Under the pieces are notes generated by a model that ran no database searches, was not told where the DNA came from, and was given only the letters and a program-made list of their open reading frames with translations. Below, piece after piece: positions 1-10,608 of a stretch of 64,000 nt of DNA. The stretch is from Nicotiana tabacum. Taxonomy: Eukaryota; Streptophyta; Magnoliopsida; Solanales; Solanaceae. The DNA is taken from assembly GCF_000715075.1 (NCBI RefSeq), contig NC_134085.1, positions 133,500,060-133,564,059 on the forward strand, written 5' to 3'. Position 1 is the first letter of the stretch; every line of letters begins with the position of its first letter. Both the position numbers and the translations under genes were made by a program.

Positions 1-1140
1 ACGCACTTCCTAAGTTTAGTTTTACCAATAGGAGACGCACTTCCTAAATTTAGTTTTACCAATAGGAGACACACTTCCTAAGTTCATTTTACCAATATGA
101 GACGCACTTCCTAAGTTTCATTTTACCCATAGGAGATGCACTTCCTAAGTTTAGTTTTACCAATAGGAGACGCACTTCCTAAGTTTCGTTTTACCAATAG
201 GAGACGCACTTCCTAAGTTTAGTTTTACCCATAGGAGACGCACTTCCTAAATTTAGTTTTACCCCTAGGAGACGCACTTCCTAAGTTTAGTTTTACCAAT
301 AGGAGACGCACTTCCTAAATTTAGTTTTACCAATAGGAGACGCACTTCCTAAGTTCATTTTACCAATAGGAGACACACTTCCTAAGTTCATTTTACCAAT
401 AGGAGACGCACTTCCTAAGTTTCATTTTACCCATAGGAGATGCACTTCCTAAGTTTAGTTTTACCAATAGGAGACACACTTCCTAAGTTTCGTTTTACCA
501 ATAGGAGACGCACTTCCTAAGTTCATTTTACCCATAGGATACGCACTTACTAAGTTTAGTTTTATCCCTAGGAGACGCACTTCCTAAGTTTAGTTTTACC
601 AATAGGAGACGCACTTCCTAAGTTTAGTTTTACCAATAGGAGACGCACTTCCTAAGTTTAGTTTCACCAATAGGAGACGCACTTCCTAAGTTTAGTTTTG
701 CCCATAGGAGACGCGCTTCCAAAGTTTAGTTTTACCAATAGGAGACGCACTTCCTAAGTTTCATTTTACCAATAGGAGACGCACTTCCTAAGTTTAGTTT
801 TACCAATAGGAGACGCACTTCCTAAGTTTAGTTTTACCAATAGGAGACGCACTTCCTAAGTTTAGTTTTACCAATAGGAGACGCACTTCCTAAGTTTAGT
901 TTTACCAATAGGAGACGCACTTCCTAAGTTTAGTTTTACCAATAGGAGACGCACTTCCTAAGTTTAGTTTTACCAATAGGAGACGCACTTCCTAAGTTTA
1001 GTTTTACCAATAGGAGACGCACTTCCTAAGTTTAGTTTTACCAATAGGAGACGCACTTCCTAAGTTTAGTTTTACCAATAGGAGACGCACTTCCTAAGTC
1101 TAGTTTTACCAATAGGAAACGCACTTCCTAAGTTTAGTGT
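1..1140 (+). repeat. Minisatellite array A, 34-bp unit, homogeneous part
   Basis: The core unit is 34 bp (for example taggagacgcacttcctaag followed by tttagttttaccaa) and is repeated about 33 times without interruption. The array continues beyond the left edge. Units from about 740 to 1100 are almost perfectly identical. Units from 1 to 580 fall into recurring variants (aaattt, ttcatt, tttcgt, accc) arranged in a longer period of about 271 bp. No reading frame is maintained. It probably belongs to the 3' UTR of the Ogre-like element. Confidence 0.9.
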
Positions 1141-2000
1141 TACCAATAGGAGACGCACTTCTTAAGTTTAGTTTTGCCCCTTGGAGACGCACTTCCTAAG
1201 TTTAATTGCATGCATAGGAAACGCACTTCCTGAATTAAGTTTTCATTATTAGGAGACACACTTCCTAGTTCGAAATCATTAAAGTTTCACCCATAGGAGA
1301 CGTACTTCCTAAGTTTATTCTACCCCTAGGAGACGCAATTCCTAAGTTTAATTTTATGCATAGGAAACGCACTTCCTGAATTAAGTTTTCATTGTTAGGA
1401 GACGCACTTCCTAGTTCAAAATCATTAAAATTTCACCCATAGGAGACGCACTTACTTAGTTTATTTTACCCCTAGGAGACGCACTTCGTAGTCCGGGTCG
1501 TTCAGGTTATATTTTTGCTTTAGGAGACGCACTTCCTAGTCTGGTTCATTTAAGATTTCATTCGTAGGAGACACACTTCCTAGTTTGGCTTTTTCAGGTT
1601 GTATTTTATTTCAGGAGACGCACTTCCGGAATTGAGATTTCACCCTTAGGAGATGCACTTCCTAGTTTGATTCATTTTAAGTTCGACCATAGGAGACGCA
1701 CTTCCTAGTCTAGTTTATTAAAGTTTTACCTGTAGGAGACGCACTTCCTAATCAAGGTCTTTCAAGTTTTCTTTTAGGAGACGCACTTCCTAAATTGAAG
1801 TTTTATTCATAGGAGACACACTTCCTAGTTTTAGTCACTGAAGTTTTCACCCCTAGGAGACGCACTTCCTAGTTTAGTTCATTCCGATTCAACCATAGAA
1901 GACGCACTTCCTAGTTTGATTCATTGAGGTTTTATTTTAGCAGACACATTTGCTAGTAAGAGTTTTTTGGTTATGCTCGTAGGAGATGCGCATCCTAGTC
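1141..2000 (+). repeat. Minisatellite array A, degenerate flank
   Basis: The same core (aggagacgcacttcctag) recurs about every 35 to 50 bp, but the spacer between cores is now variable in length and sequence. Identity falls steadily towards 2000. This is the usual picture at the edge of a tandem array, where unequal exchange is rarer than in the middle. It ends just before a short unique stretch (2001-2125) that shows nothing recognisable. Confidence 0.8.
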
Positions 2001-2125
2001 TAGTCTTTAGTTTGCTCTCATCATTGCATCAGTAGTATAAGTGGGTTACAATTTTGCTTACGACTCGCAAATCTTCCCAGTGCGAACTGGGTTAGGAAAT
2101 TTCGTTTGTTTTGTTTGTTTTGGTT

Positions 2126-3050
2126 GTCAGGAGCCCGCCTGGAGAATGGAGGTGATAAATTTTTAAAAAAAAAAAAGTTGTTGAAGTCAGGAGCCCGCCT
2201 GGAGAATGGAGGCTGTTTTATTTTAAGAAGTTGTCGAAGTCAGGAGCCCGCCTGGAGAATGGAGGCTGAATTAAATTTTAAGAAGTTGAAGAAGTCAGGA
2301 GCTCGCCTATAGAACAGAGGTTGTTGTATGTCGAAGAGGAAGAAGTCAGGAGCCCGCCTGAAGAATGGAGAAGTTAGAATATAAGAAGTTGTTGAAGTCA
2401 GGAGCCCACCTGGAGAACGGAGGCTGAATTAAATTTTAAGAAGTTGTTGAAGTCAGGAGCCCGCCTGGAGAATGGAGACTGAATTATATTTTAAGAAGTT
2501 GAATAAGTCAGGAGCCCGCCTGTAGAACGGAGGTTGTTATATGTTCAAAATGATGAAGTCAGGAGCCCGCCTGTAGAACGGAGGTTGTTGTATGTCGAAG
2601 AGGAAGAAGTCAGGAGCCCGCCTGCAGAACGGAGGTTGTTATATGTTCAAAATGATGAAGTCAGGAGCCCGCCTGTAGAACAGAGTTTGTTGTATGTCGA
2701 AGATGAAAAGTCAGGAGCCCGCCTGTAGAACGGAGGTTGTTGTATGCTCAAAATGATGAAGTTAGGAGCTCGCCTGTAGAACAGAGGTTTTTGTATGTCG
2801 AAGAGGAAAAAGTCAGGAGCCCGCCTGTAGAACGGAGGTTGTTATATGTTGAAAAATGAAGAAGTCAGGAGCCCGCCTGTAGTACGGAGGTTGCAATATG
2901 TTGGAAAATGATGAAGTCAGGAGCCCGCCTGTAGAACGGAGGTTGTTATATGTCGAAGATTGAAGAAGTCAGGAGCCCGCCTGTAGAACAGAGGTTGTTA
3001 AATTCAAGATGATGAAGTCAGGAGTCCGCCTGTAGAATAGAGGAATATCT
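2126..3050 (+). repeat. Minisatellite array B, about 47-50 bp unit
   Basis: About 19 tandem copies are built around gtcaggagcccgcctg and agaacggagg, separated by AT-rich linkers such as ttgttgtatgtcgaagag. The first copies carry the variant ggagaatgg and later ones tagaacgg. Short frames through the array encode repeated SGARL/RSPP peptides, but unit length drifts and frames break, so I do not treat it as coding. The reverse complement of the core (caggcggggctcctgac) is the core of array C at 59080-61360, so B and C are homologous. Confidence 0.9.
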
Positions 3051-3680
3051 TTCAAGATCAAGCAGTAACCCACTGGAAGGCAAAAGGTTACAACAAAAAT
3101 CCCCAGCATCCAATCCAAGTTAGAAATAGCAGAAACTCACCTCAAGAATGCGAGTCAACAGTTTGAGATGATCAACAAAAGCTAGTCACAAAAACAAAAA
3201 CAAGAAAAGAAAAAAATGATGAATCCAAAGTACGGAAGTGGAGAACAGATGTGGTCTGCTCAAGAACTAGCACCTACAACTAGCAAGTATCAAGGTTCAA
3301 ATCCAAAGTCTGTATGAAGCACCATTCAAGACTCAAGACCAAGTTTCAGAAGACTTATAGATAGGAATCCTTGTAACTAATAGCTGATAGGCTTAGTTAG
3401 TCTTTCTCATTTTCCATTTTTGATGTAATGACAGGACCGCGGACCGGAACCTCAACGGAATGGCACCTCGATCGGCTCTTCACCTCGGTACACTCTACCA
3501 TCTCTCTCAGCTCCGAACTACACGTGACCTGATTCCTTTATAACCAAGGACATTTAGGCAGCTCAGATACCAGGGCTCAGTCACATTCCCTTCCTTTCCT
3601 TAGTGTAGTCCTTCCAAATAATGGTCGGGTCAAAAACATGTCTAGTCGTTCTTTGTCGGAAAACTCTTCGTGTTTCCAGT
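3051..3680 (+). other. Ogre-like 3' untranslated region
   Basis: No gene is seen here. The stretch links array B to the purine tract. It includes a aaatccccagca motif near 3098 whose complement recurs in the second Ogre copy. The stretch cggaaaactcttcgtgtttc just upstream of the purine tract has a counterpart beside the tract of the second copy (58494-58520, opposite strand). Confidence 0.6.
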
Positions 3681-3694
3681 CAAAGAGGGGCAGT
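3681..3694 (+). other. Polypurine tract of Ogre-like copy 1
   Basis: The sequence caaagaggggcagt lies directly before the LTR start TGTAGACG. It would prime plus-strand DNA synthesis. The second copy has the same tract with one base changed (minus strand, 58480-58493), which fixes the LTR boundary in both. Confidence 0.75.
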
Positions 3695-6693
3695 TGTAGA
3701 CGTGTGATTTTTGACTCTCCCCGGGAATTTTCACATTTTTAGCGTGAATATTTAAATTGGGTCTAATATAGCTATTTTAACTATTTTACTTTATTTCGTC
3801 GCAAAAGAAAAATTACAAAAAATATATATATAAATTTTAGCTTATGTATTTCTCATAAACTTGAAAAAAATACAAAAATAGTACCTTATTTTTGTACTTT
3901 ATATAATTTCGAAAATTACAAAAAAATATAGTTTTATTAATGTTTTGTAGTCCTTTTAATTTTGAAAAATACAAAAATAGTACTTTATATTTTATCTTTA
4001 TATAAAAACGAAAATGACAAAAATAGTTTTATTTATGCTTTGTAGCTATTTTAGTCTTGAAAAAATACTAAGAAAAAAGAAAAAGAAGAAATAGTTTTGT
4101 TTTAAATAATTAGTCTTATTTCGGTAGTTATTTTGCTTACATAGGATTAATCGAATAACATCGTGTTTTTATTCTCGGGTCTGGGCAAAGAATAATATTT
4201 GGGTTTAAACTACCTGTTTTTAGGCATAATTTTCGGACCTAGCCCATAATAATCCGAGCCCACCACACATGGGGGACACGCGTGGGGAATACGGACGGAA
4301 CAACACACACGGGGAACCCCACAACGCATGGGGGACACAAGTCTTGGACCCCTACATACGTGGGGTCCATGTTTCTTTGCACAAGCTACAAAATACACAG
4401 AAGGGGAAAAAGGAACGGGGGGATTTTGAAAATTTTGGAGGAGGGCACTATTCACGTTCTTCTTCTTCTTCTTCATGAAGAAAGAACTAAACAAAGAGAG
4501 AAAAACCTCACGCCATAGCTCATTGCCTCCTCCTCTTTCACGTCCAGCAAACGACCACATAACTGGCCGGGAAAAACCAGTAGCTGTCGCTTCCTCGCGC
4601 ACAGCAGTGAACCAAACAGTCCGGTGACCACAACCCGTATCCCGTCATCACTATTATCCCAGCTACTCGTCGTAGCTGCTGCTACCTTCTGCTTCATCTT
4701 TTTTGTCCAAACGACCCCGCCACCAGCTCCCTCCATCCCGTCCAGCTCCCCCGTCGACCCTACTGCTGCCACTGTTACTTCGCCGTTCGAGCAGCAGCCA
4801 TTGCTGCTGCTGTTCGTTCTCATCACATCCCGGAGAGCCCTTCTATAACCCACGACCCCTCGTTCTTTTTGAGCAGCAACAACCATTGCTGCATCATCGA
4901 CCCACCTCCTGTCCAAACTTCCTTCATCGACCACTGCCCAAGTGACCCGCCATAGCTGCTCCTTCCTCACATCCAAACGACCCCTTCTGCTTCATCTTCT
5001 CGAATCAATCTGCTGCGTCGAAAAAAAAAACCAGCAGCAGCCAACATCTCGGGTCGTTGACAGTCTTGGTTCGAGCTTTCTATTTCCATCGAGGTCGTCG
5101 TTGTTCGTCGAGGTCCGGTATGTCGAGGTTGTTGTCCGAGGTTTCGTCGTTGTTCCTCGTTCAGTGAGGTCCGGCTTGAGTTACGTCGGGGTCTTGTTTG
5201 TCGTTCTGAGGTTGTCGAGGTTCGAAGGTTATTGTTCTTCATCCTTTGTTTCATTTCGTTCGTTTCGCATATTATGGTTCAAGGTGAATGAGAGTATTTG
5301 ATATGGATGTATGTCAACAATGCATTTTTTGTTGTTTTGTTAAAAATGTTTATTTCATGGTTAGTTACTGCATATGCTTAAAGTAAATGTGAGAACATAT
5401 CGTGAGCTTAAGTTTTTTACGAGAATGTTTACTTCTGTGCATATATTTGTGTTTAATAAGGGAACAATTTGACATCCAGTGAATTGTTGCGAACATATGT
5501 ACTCACGTATATTATTTACTCTGATTGTAACAGGTATGTGAACGTCTGAATGAAAAAATCATGACTACTAGCGTTAAAACCTTATTTCTCATTTTTTAGT
5601 AATAGAAGTTGGGTTTAATGGGGGTGCATTTCATGTAACCCAACTATAACGACCTGGGAATAATAAAATCCTTTAGAAATCGAAGTGTGCCATTGTTTGA
5701 ATTTTCCATGGCCCATCGCAAAGTAGAAAATCGTAGTTGTCTTGAGACGAGCCTCGTCAAATAAAGATGCAAATTGTGGGGCCCTCAATAATTGGTCATA
5801 ATCAATACTTAGAATTTGGGATGGACTGTTTAGTGAATTTCACTGCCTTCCCCAAAGATAATAACGCTTTAGCCTCTTTAGACGCGATTTAATTAAATTA
5901 TTTTCTTAAATTCGGGTGCACATTTATGTGACCCAAATCCAAATCTCGGCGGAGTCGAAATGTGTCTCTAATCACGGGTACATTGATTGTGACGTGGTTC
6001 GAGATGCATTTCCACAATGTTGCAAATTCTTTAAAAGAATAATGAATGAGACGAGCCTCGACAAACAAAGTGCACAATCTGCGGGGCCCTCCATACGTGT
6101 TGTTAAAAATTACTTAGACTTCGGGATGAGCCGTTTTAGTAATTCTACGGCCTTACCCAAAATAATAATACGCTAGTCGCTTTAGGCGCGCCTTTAATAA
6201 TTTATTTTCCTTAACTCGGGTGCACTTATGTGACCCAAATCCAAATCTCAACAGAGTCGAGATGTGTCAATGATCACGGGTACATTGATTATGATGTGGT
6301 TCGAGATATGTTTCCACGATGTTGCAATTCTTGATAAAAATAGCAATAAATGATAAAAGCGGTTAAAAGGTAAATTTTGTACATAAGTTCATGTTTGGAT
6401 AAAATCAGATAATCAAGCCGAATATGACAGTTGAGCGACCGTGCTAGAACCACGGAACTCGGGAATGCCTAACACCTTCTCCCGGGTTAACAGAATTCCT
6501 TATCCGGATTTCTGGTGCGCAGACTGTAATATGGAGTCATTCTTTTCCTCGATTCAGGATTAAATTGGTGACTTGGGACACCCTAAATCTCCCAAGTGAC
6601 GACTCTGAAATAATAAACAAATCCCGTTTCGATTATCCTTTAATTGGAAAAACTCCTACGCCCCGTGCGGGTGCGGAAAAGGGAGGTGTGACA
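3695..6693 (+). repeat. Ogre-like LTR, copy 1 (2999 bp)
   Basis: The LTR starts TGTAGACGTGTGATTTTTG right after the purine tract and ends GGGAGGTGTGACA. It aligns by eye with the reverse complement of 54142-58479, especially at both termini and over the last 700 bp. It holds a pyrimidine/serine-codon-rich region with a TTC microsatellite (4458-4474), long AT-rich stretches, and internal duplications at 5640-6345. Several overlapping frames at 4200-5300 are low in complexity (Ser/Pro/Arg rich) and differ between the two LTRs, so no gene is called. Confidence 0.75.
5640..6345 (+). repeat. About 300-bp tandem duplication inside the Ogre LTR
   Basis: A block running from a cgggtgca/gacccaaatcc motif through ggttcgagat, gttgcaa and gagcctcg to gacttcgggatg is present at about 5915-6215. 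It repeats, diverged, at 6215-6340, and a partial earlier copy lies at 5640-5910. The same blocks with similar spacing occur in the second LTR (about 54530-55110). Confidence 0.75.
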
Positions 6694-6696
6694 TCA

Positions 6697-8330
6697 GGTA
6701 TGAGGTAACCAAACTTCTTAAAATAGGATCCATCCGGGAAGTAAAATATCCTAAATGGTTAGCAAATGTAGTTGTAGTCTCCAAGAAGGGGAATAACCTT
6801 ATAATGTGCGTAGACTACAAAGACTTAAACAAAGCATGTCCTAAAGACTCCTTTCCTCTGTCGAATATCGATCACATGATCGATGACACGGCCGGCCACG
6901 AGATCCTCAATTTTCTCGATGTCTACTCCGGGTACAACCAAATACAAATGAGCCCGGGGGATCAGGAAAAGACTTTGTTTATTACTAAGTACGGTACCTA
7001 TTGCTATAATGTAATGCCATTTGGACTAAAAATGCTGGTGCTACTTATCAATGCCTAGTAAATCGAATGTTCGAAGAACTAATAGGTAAATCAATGGAGG
7101 TTTATATTGATGACATGCTAGTTAAGTCCCTACACGCAGAGGCCCATTTGACACATTTGTATGAAACCTTCAACATATTGAGAAAATACAACATGAAGCT
7201 CACCCCCGAGAAATGTGCATTCGGGGTCGATTCGGGCAAGTTCCTCGGCTTTATGGTGTCAAATCGAGGAATAGAGATCAACCCCGATAAAATCAAGGCA
7301 GTTGAAGACATCACAGTAGTAGACAGCGTTAAGGACGTACAAATATTAACAAGGCGGATAGCCGCTTTAGGCCGGTTCATCTCGAGGTCTTCCGATCGAA
7401 GTCATAGATTCTTCTCACTGCTCAAAAAGAAGAACAATTTTACTTGAACTCCGGAATTCCAACAGGCATTGGAAGAATTAAAGCAGTATCTTTCAAGCCC
7501 ACCATTGCTTCATACTCCAAAAGCAAACGAGCTACTCTACTTATATTTGGCAATCTCGGAGGTCGCAGTAAGTGGTGTCCTAGTTCGAGAAGAGCAAGGT
7601 ACGTAATTTCCTGTTTACTACGTTAGCCAAACTTTAGGTGAAGTCGAGACCCGGTACCCACACTTAGAAAAATTAGCGCTTGCTCTAATAAGCACCTCTA
7701 GGAAACTAAAATTGTATTTTCAATGTCACCCAATTTGTGTTGTAACCACTTACCACCTTCGCAACATTTTGCAGAAGCTAGAACTCTGGGGCCGGCTGGC
7801 CAAATGGGCCGTCAAAATCAGTGGGTACGATATCAAGTATCAACCTCGAACGGCCATCAAGTCTCAAATCTTAGCAGACTTCGTGGTTGACTTCACGCCA
7901 ACGCTCATACCCGAGATCGAAAAGGAACTATTGCTAAAATCGGGTACATCCTCGGGGGTGCGGACCTTTTCACAAATGGTGCTTCAAATGTGAAGGGGTC
8001 CGGGCTAGGCATCGTTTTGAAGCCACCCACAGGTAATACAATTAGATAATCTATCAAAACCCTTAAGTTGACTAACAATGAGGCCGAGTATGAGGCCATG
8101 ATTGCAGGTCTCGAGCTGGCTAAAAGTTTGGGAGATGAGGTCATCGAGGCCAAGTGTGATTACTTACTCGTGGTTAACAAAGTCAACAAAACCTTCGAGG
8201 TTCGAGAAGATCAAATGCAGAGGTACTTGGACAAATTGCAGGTAACCTACACCGGTTCAAAGAATGGACCCTACAACGTGTACCTCGAGAGCAGAACAGT
8301 GAGGCCGATGCCCTTGCAAATTTAGGGTCG
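6697..8330 (+). pseudogene. Tat pol: reverse transcriptase and two RNase H domains, degenerate
   Basis: This region encoded the enzymes that copy the element RNA into DNA. RT begins in mid-domain (YEVTKLLKIGSIREVKYP) and reads VCVDY-type, YSGYNQI and MPFG motifs, then the catalytic YIDDM near 7108. A frameshift lies around 7030-7060, with stops near 7445 and 7595. The first RNase H follows (7450-7900). A second, archaeal-type RNase H reads FTNGASNVKGSGLGIV (about 7960) and LTNNEAEYEAMIAGL (about 8070). Such a second domain is known for the Tat lineage. The first acidic residue of that second domain appears as N where D is usual. Not functional. Confidence 0.8.
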
Positions 8331-8399
8331 TCAGTCAAAGATGACAAAATTAGCTCGGGGGCTGTCATACAACTTTCAAAGTCGATAGTCAAAGAAGGC

Positions 8400-9650
8400 C
8401 ATGCCTAAATAAACTCCACAAGCCTAACTTGGGATTGAAGGAATAAATATATCGATTATCTAAAGAATGGGAAACTTCCATCGGACCCTAAGGAATCAAG
8501 GACTCTGCGAACGAAAGCTGCACGATTCACATTGGCCGAAGATGGAACGTTGTACAAGAGGATGTTCGATGGGCCGTTGGCAGTATATTTGGGTCCGGGA
8601 GACACCGACTACATCCTACAAGAAATTCACGAGGGTACTTTCTGGAACCATTCTGGTGCCGAATCACTGGTTCACAAGGTCATTCGAGCAGAGTACTATT
8701 GGGTCAATATGGAAAAAGATACTAAGGAGTTCATTCGAAAATGCGACAAATGCCAAAGACATGCACCTATGATCCACCAGCCCGAGGAACAACTTCATTC
8801 AGTCTTATCCTCATGGTCATTCATAAAATGGGGAATGAACATCGTCGGCCCTCTGCCACCAGCTCCAGGTAAAGCTAAATTAATTTTATTTATGACTGAC
8901 TATTTATCTAAGTGGGTTGAAACACAGGCCTTCGAGAAAGTCAGAGAAAAAGAAGTCATAGACTTCATTTGGGATCACATCATATGCTAATTCGGGATAC
9001 CCGCCGAGATGGTATGAGACAATGGAAAATAATTTGTCGGCAACAAAATAACAAAGTTCCTCGAAGATCACAAGATAAAAAGGATCTTGTCGACGCCATA
9101 TCATCCTAGTGGAAACGGACAGGCCAAATCAACAAACAAGACCATCTTTCAGAACCTAAAGAAAAGGTTGAACGACGCTAAGGGGAAATGGAGAGAAATT
9201 TTGCCCGAAGTCCTTTGGCATATCGGACAACGACAAAATCTAGTACGCTTCTTAGCATATGGCGCTGAAGCTCTGATCCCGGTCGAAGTCGGGGAACCAA
9301 GCATCAGGTTTCGATACACAACGGAAGAATCAAATCATGGGGCTATGAACACAAGCCTCAAATTTCTAGATAAAAAATGAGAAGCAGCCCCTGTTCGAAT
9401 GGCCGCCCAGAAATAGCGAATCCAAAGATATTACAATCGAAGAGCCAACCTTCGATACTTCAAATTTGGGGACTTAGTTTTAAGAAAGGTCACCATCAAC
9501 ACTCGAGACTCAAGTGAGGGAAAGCTCGGTCCAAATTGAGAGGGACCGTATCAGGTTCTTGGAATCATTGGAAAAGGATCTTACAAACTTGGCACGATGA
9601 ACAGAGAACAATTACCAAATAATTGGAACATATCACTCCTCAAATGATAT
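8400..9650 (+). pseudogene. Tat pol: integrase, degenerate
   Basis: Integrase would insert the cDNA copy into chromosomes. Readable parts are the zinc-binding N-terminus (HxxxxH then CDKCQRH, about 8630-8765), the core WGMNIVGPLPPAPGK (8830), DNGK near 9020 and STPYHPSGNGQAKSTNK (9085-9140), and a C-terminal region with GPYQVLGI near 9540. Stops interrupt it at about 8988, 9016 and 9031 and again after 9377. Two of the three DDE residues look replaced: the first D reads N and the E reads K. It is dead as an enzyme. Confidence 0.8.
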
Positions 9651-10603
9651 TATTGCTAAGGTATGGTTTTATCCTTTTTTTCATTCATGTTTTATACTAA
9701 CTTATTGTAGGTGTTTGGTCGAAGACGTCGAAGTTCTCTTAAAAAACGAAGTCCTTAGGTCTAAAAGAACGTGTTGCACTCTTTTTTCCTTTGACTGGTT
9801 TTTATCCCCAAATGGGTTTTTCGGCAAGGTTTTTATCGAGGCAACCATTGTTCATGATAAATTAGAGCAATTCAACAGTATCCGAGGCTTCTTTACAATC
9901 AACCTCGAATACTAGGGGGCATCACCCTCAGATTTTATGTTTTCAAGGAAAATGCTTCGTGTCAACGAGGTCTCGATAGGTAAATTTTGTAAAGGGACAA
10001 ACAGTCAAATGAACCGTGCCCGTGTAGATTACTCGAGCCCTAATGGCAAAACATGTACGCATGAACAATCTATTGAAAAAAAGTATATTTTCCCTACTAA
10101 ATGTTCCATGCTTTAGTGATATTTCTACTTTACAATTTCATACTTACGATCTATTGTGGAAACCGGCTCAAGAGCCAATCGCAACTAAATCTCAAGCAAT
10201 TAACCCTGTACTCGGGGACTGTCGTCCGAAAATCGACATGCTCGAATTATTAAACTTCGAAATCATAAGAGCTTAAAAAGGCAATCCTCGATTTTATAGG
10301 CCACGGCCACCCCACTCGGGGACTGACACTTCGAACAAGTTCGAAGTATAATCGAGAAACAAGCCCAAAGAGCAAATCTTAAGTTAAAGGCAACTAACAT
10401 GGTTTGGAGATGTCCGCATTTTGTAATCAAATAGGCCTTCAAATATTTTCATAAAATCGATTAGAAAAGACTACCCTCGGCAAAGTTACAAAGGGTTTCG
10501 ATAACATCAACCCTCAAAAACCTTATGAGGTACCAAATTGTTCGAACTCTCAAATAAACTTATGTTAAGGCATAACAAAGTTGTTAGATAAACTGAATCC
10601 TAA
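9651..10603 (+). other. Tat element region 3' of pol
   Basis: No gene is supported. The stretch has recurring actcggggactg motifs (about 10210 and 10312) often seen downstream of pol in this group. It is continuous with 12517 onward once the solo LTR is removed, since cataacaa.tt motifs flank both sides. Confidence 0.5.
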
Positions 10604-10608
10604 GGGGT

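Larger units (their letters stand above)
1..6693 (+). mobile_element. Ogre-like Ty3/gypsy retrotransposon, 3' part only (copy 1)
   Basis: This is the 3' end of a very large LTR retrotransposon whose gag-pol lies to the left of the window. Seen in order are two minisatellite arrays, a non-coding 3' UTR, a purine tract ending in gaggggcagt, and a 3.0 kb LTR that starts TGTAGACGTG and ends GGTGTGACA. Ogre/Tat elements are known to carry hypervariable tandem repeats between pol and the 3' LTR, which matches this layout. A second copy with the same purine tract and related LTR lies in inverse orientation at 54142-64000. The LTR end at 6693 abuts the reverse transcriptase of another element, so this copy appears to have inserted there. 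The target duplication cannot be tested because the 5' end is outside the window. Confidence 0.75.

Noticed and set aside
1..2000. CRISPR-like look of array A (short regular repeats)
   Set aside because: There are no unique spacers; the whole unit repeats, and the context is a plant retrotransposon.
2106..2728. Open frames encoding SGARL/RSPP peptide repeats in array B
   Set aside because: They are translations of the minisatellite. The unit length drifts, frames break, and copies in other frames look the same.
4200..5301. Several overlapping frames in the copy 1 Ogre LTR
   Set aside because: Low-complexity Ser/Pro/Arg translations on both strands, no recognisable domain, and not preserved in the second LTR.
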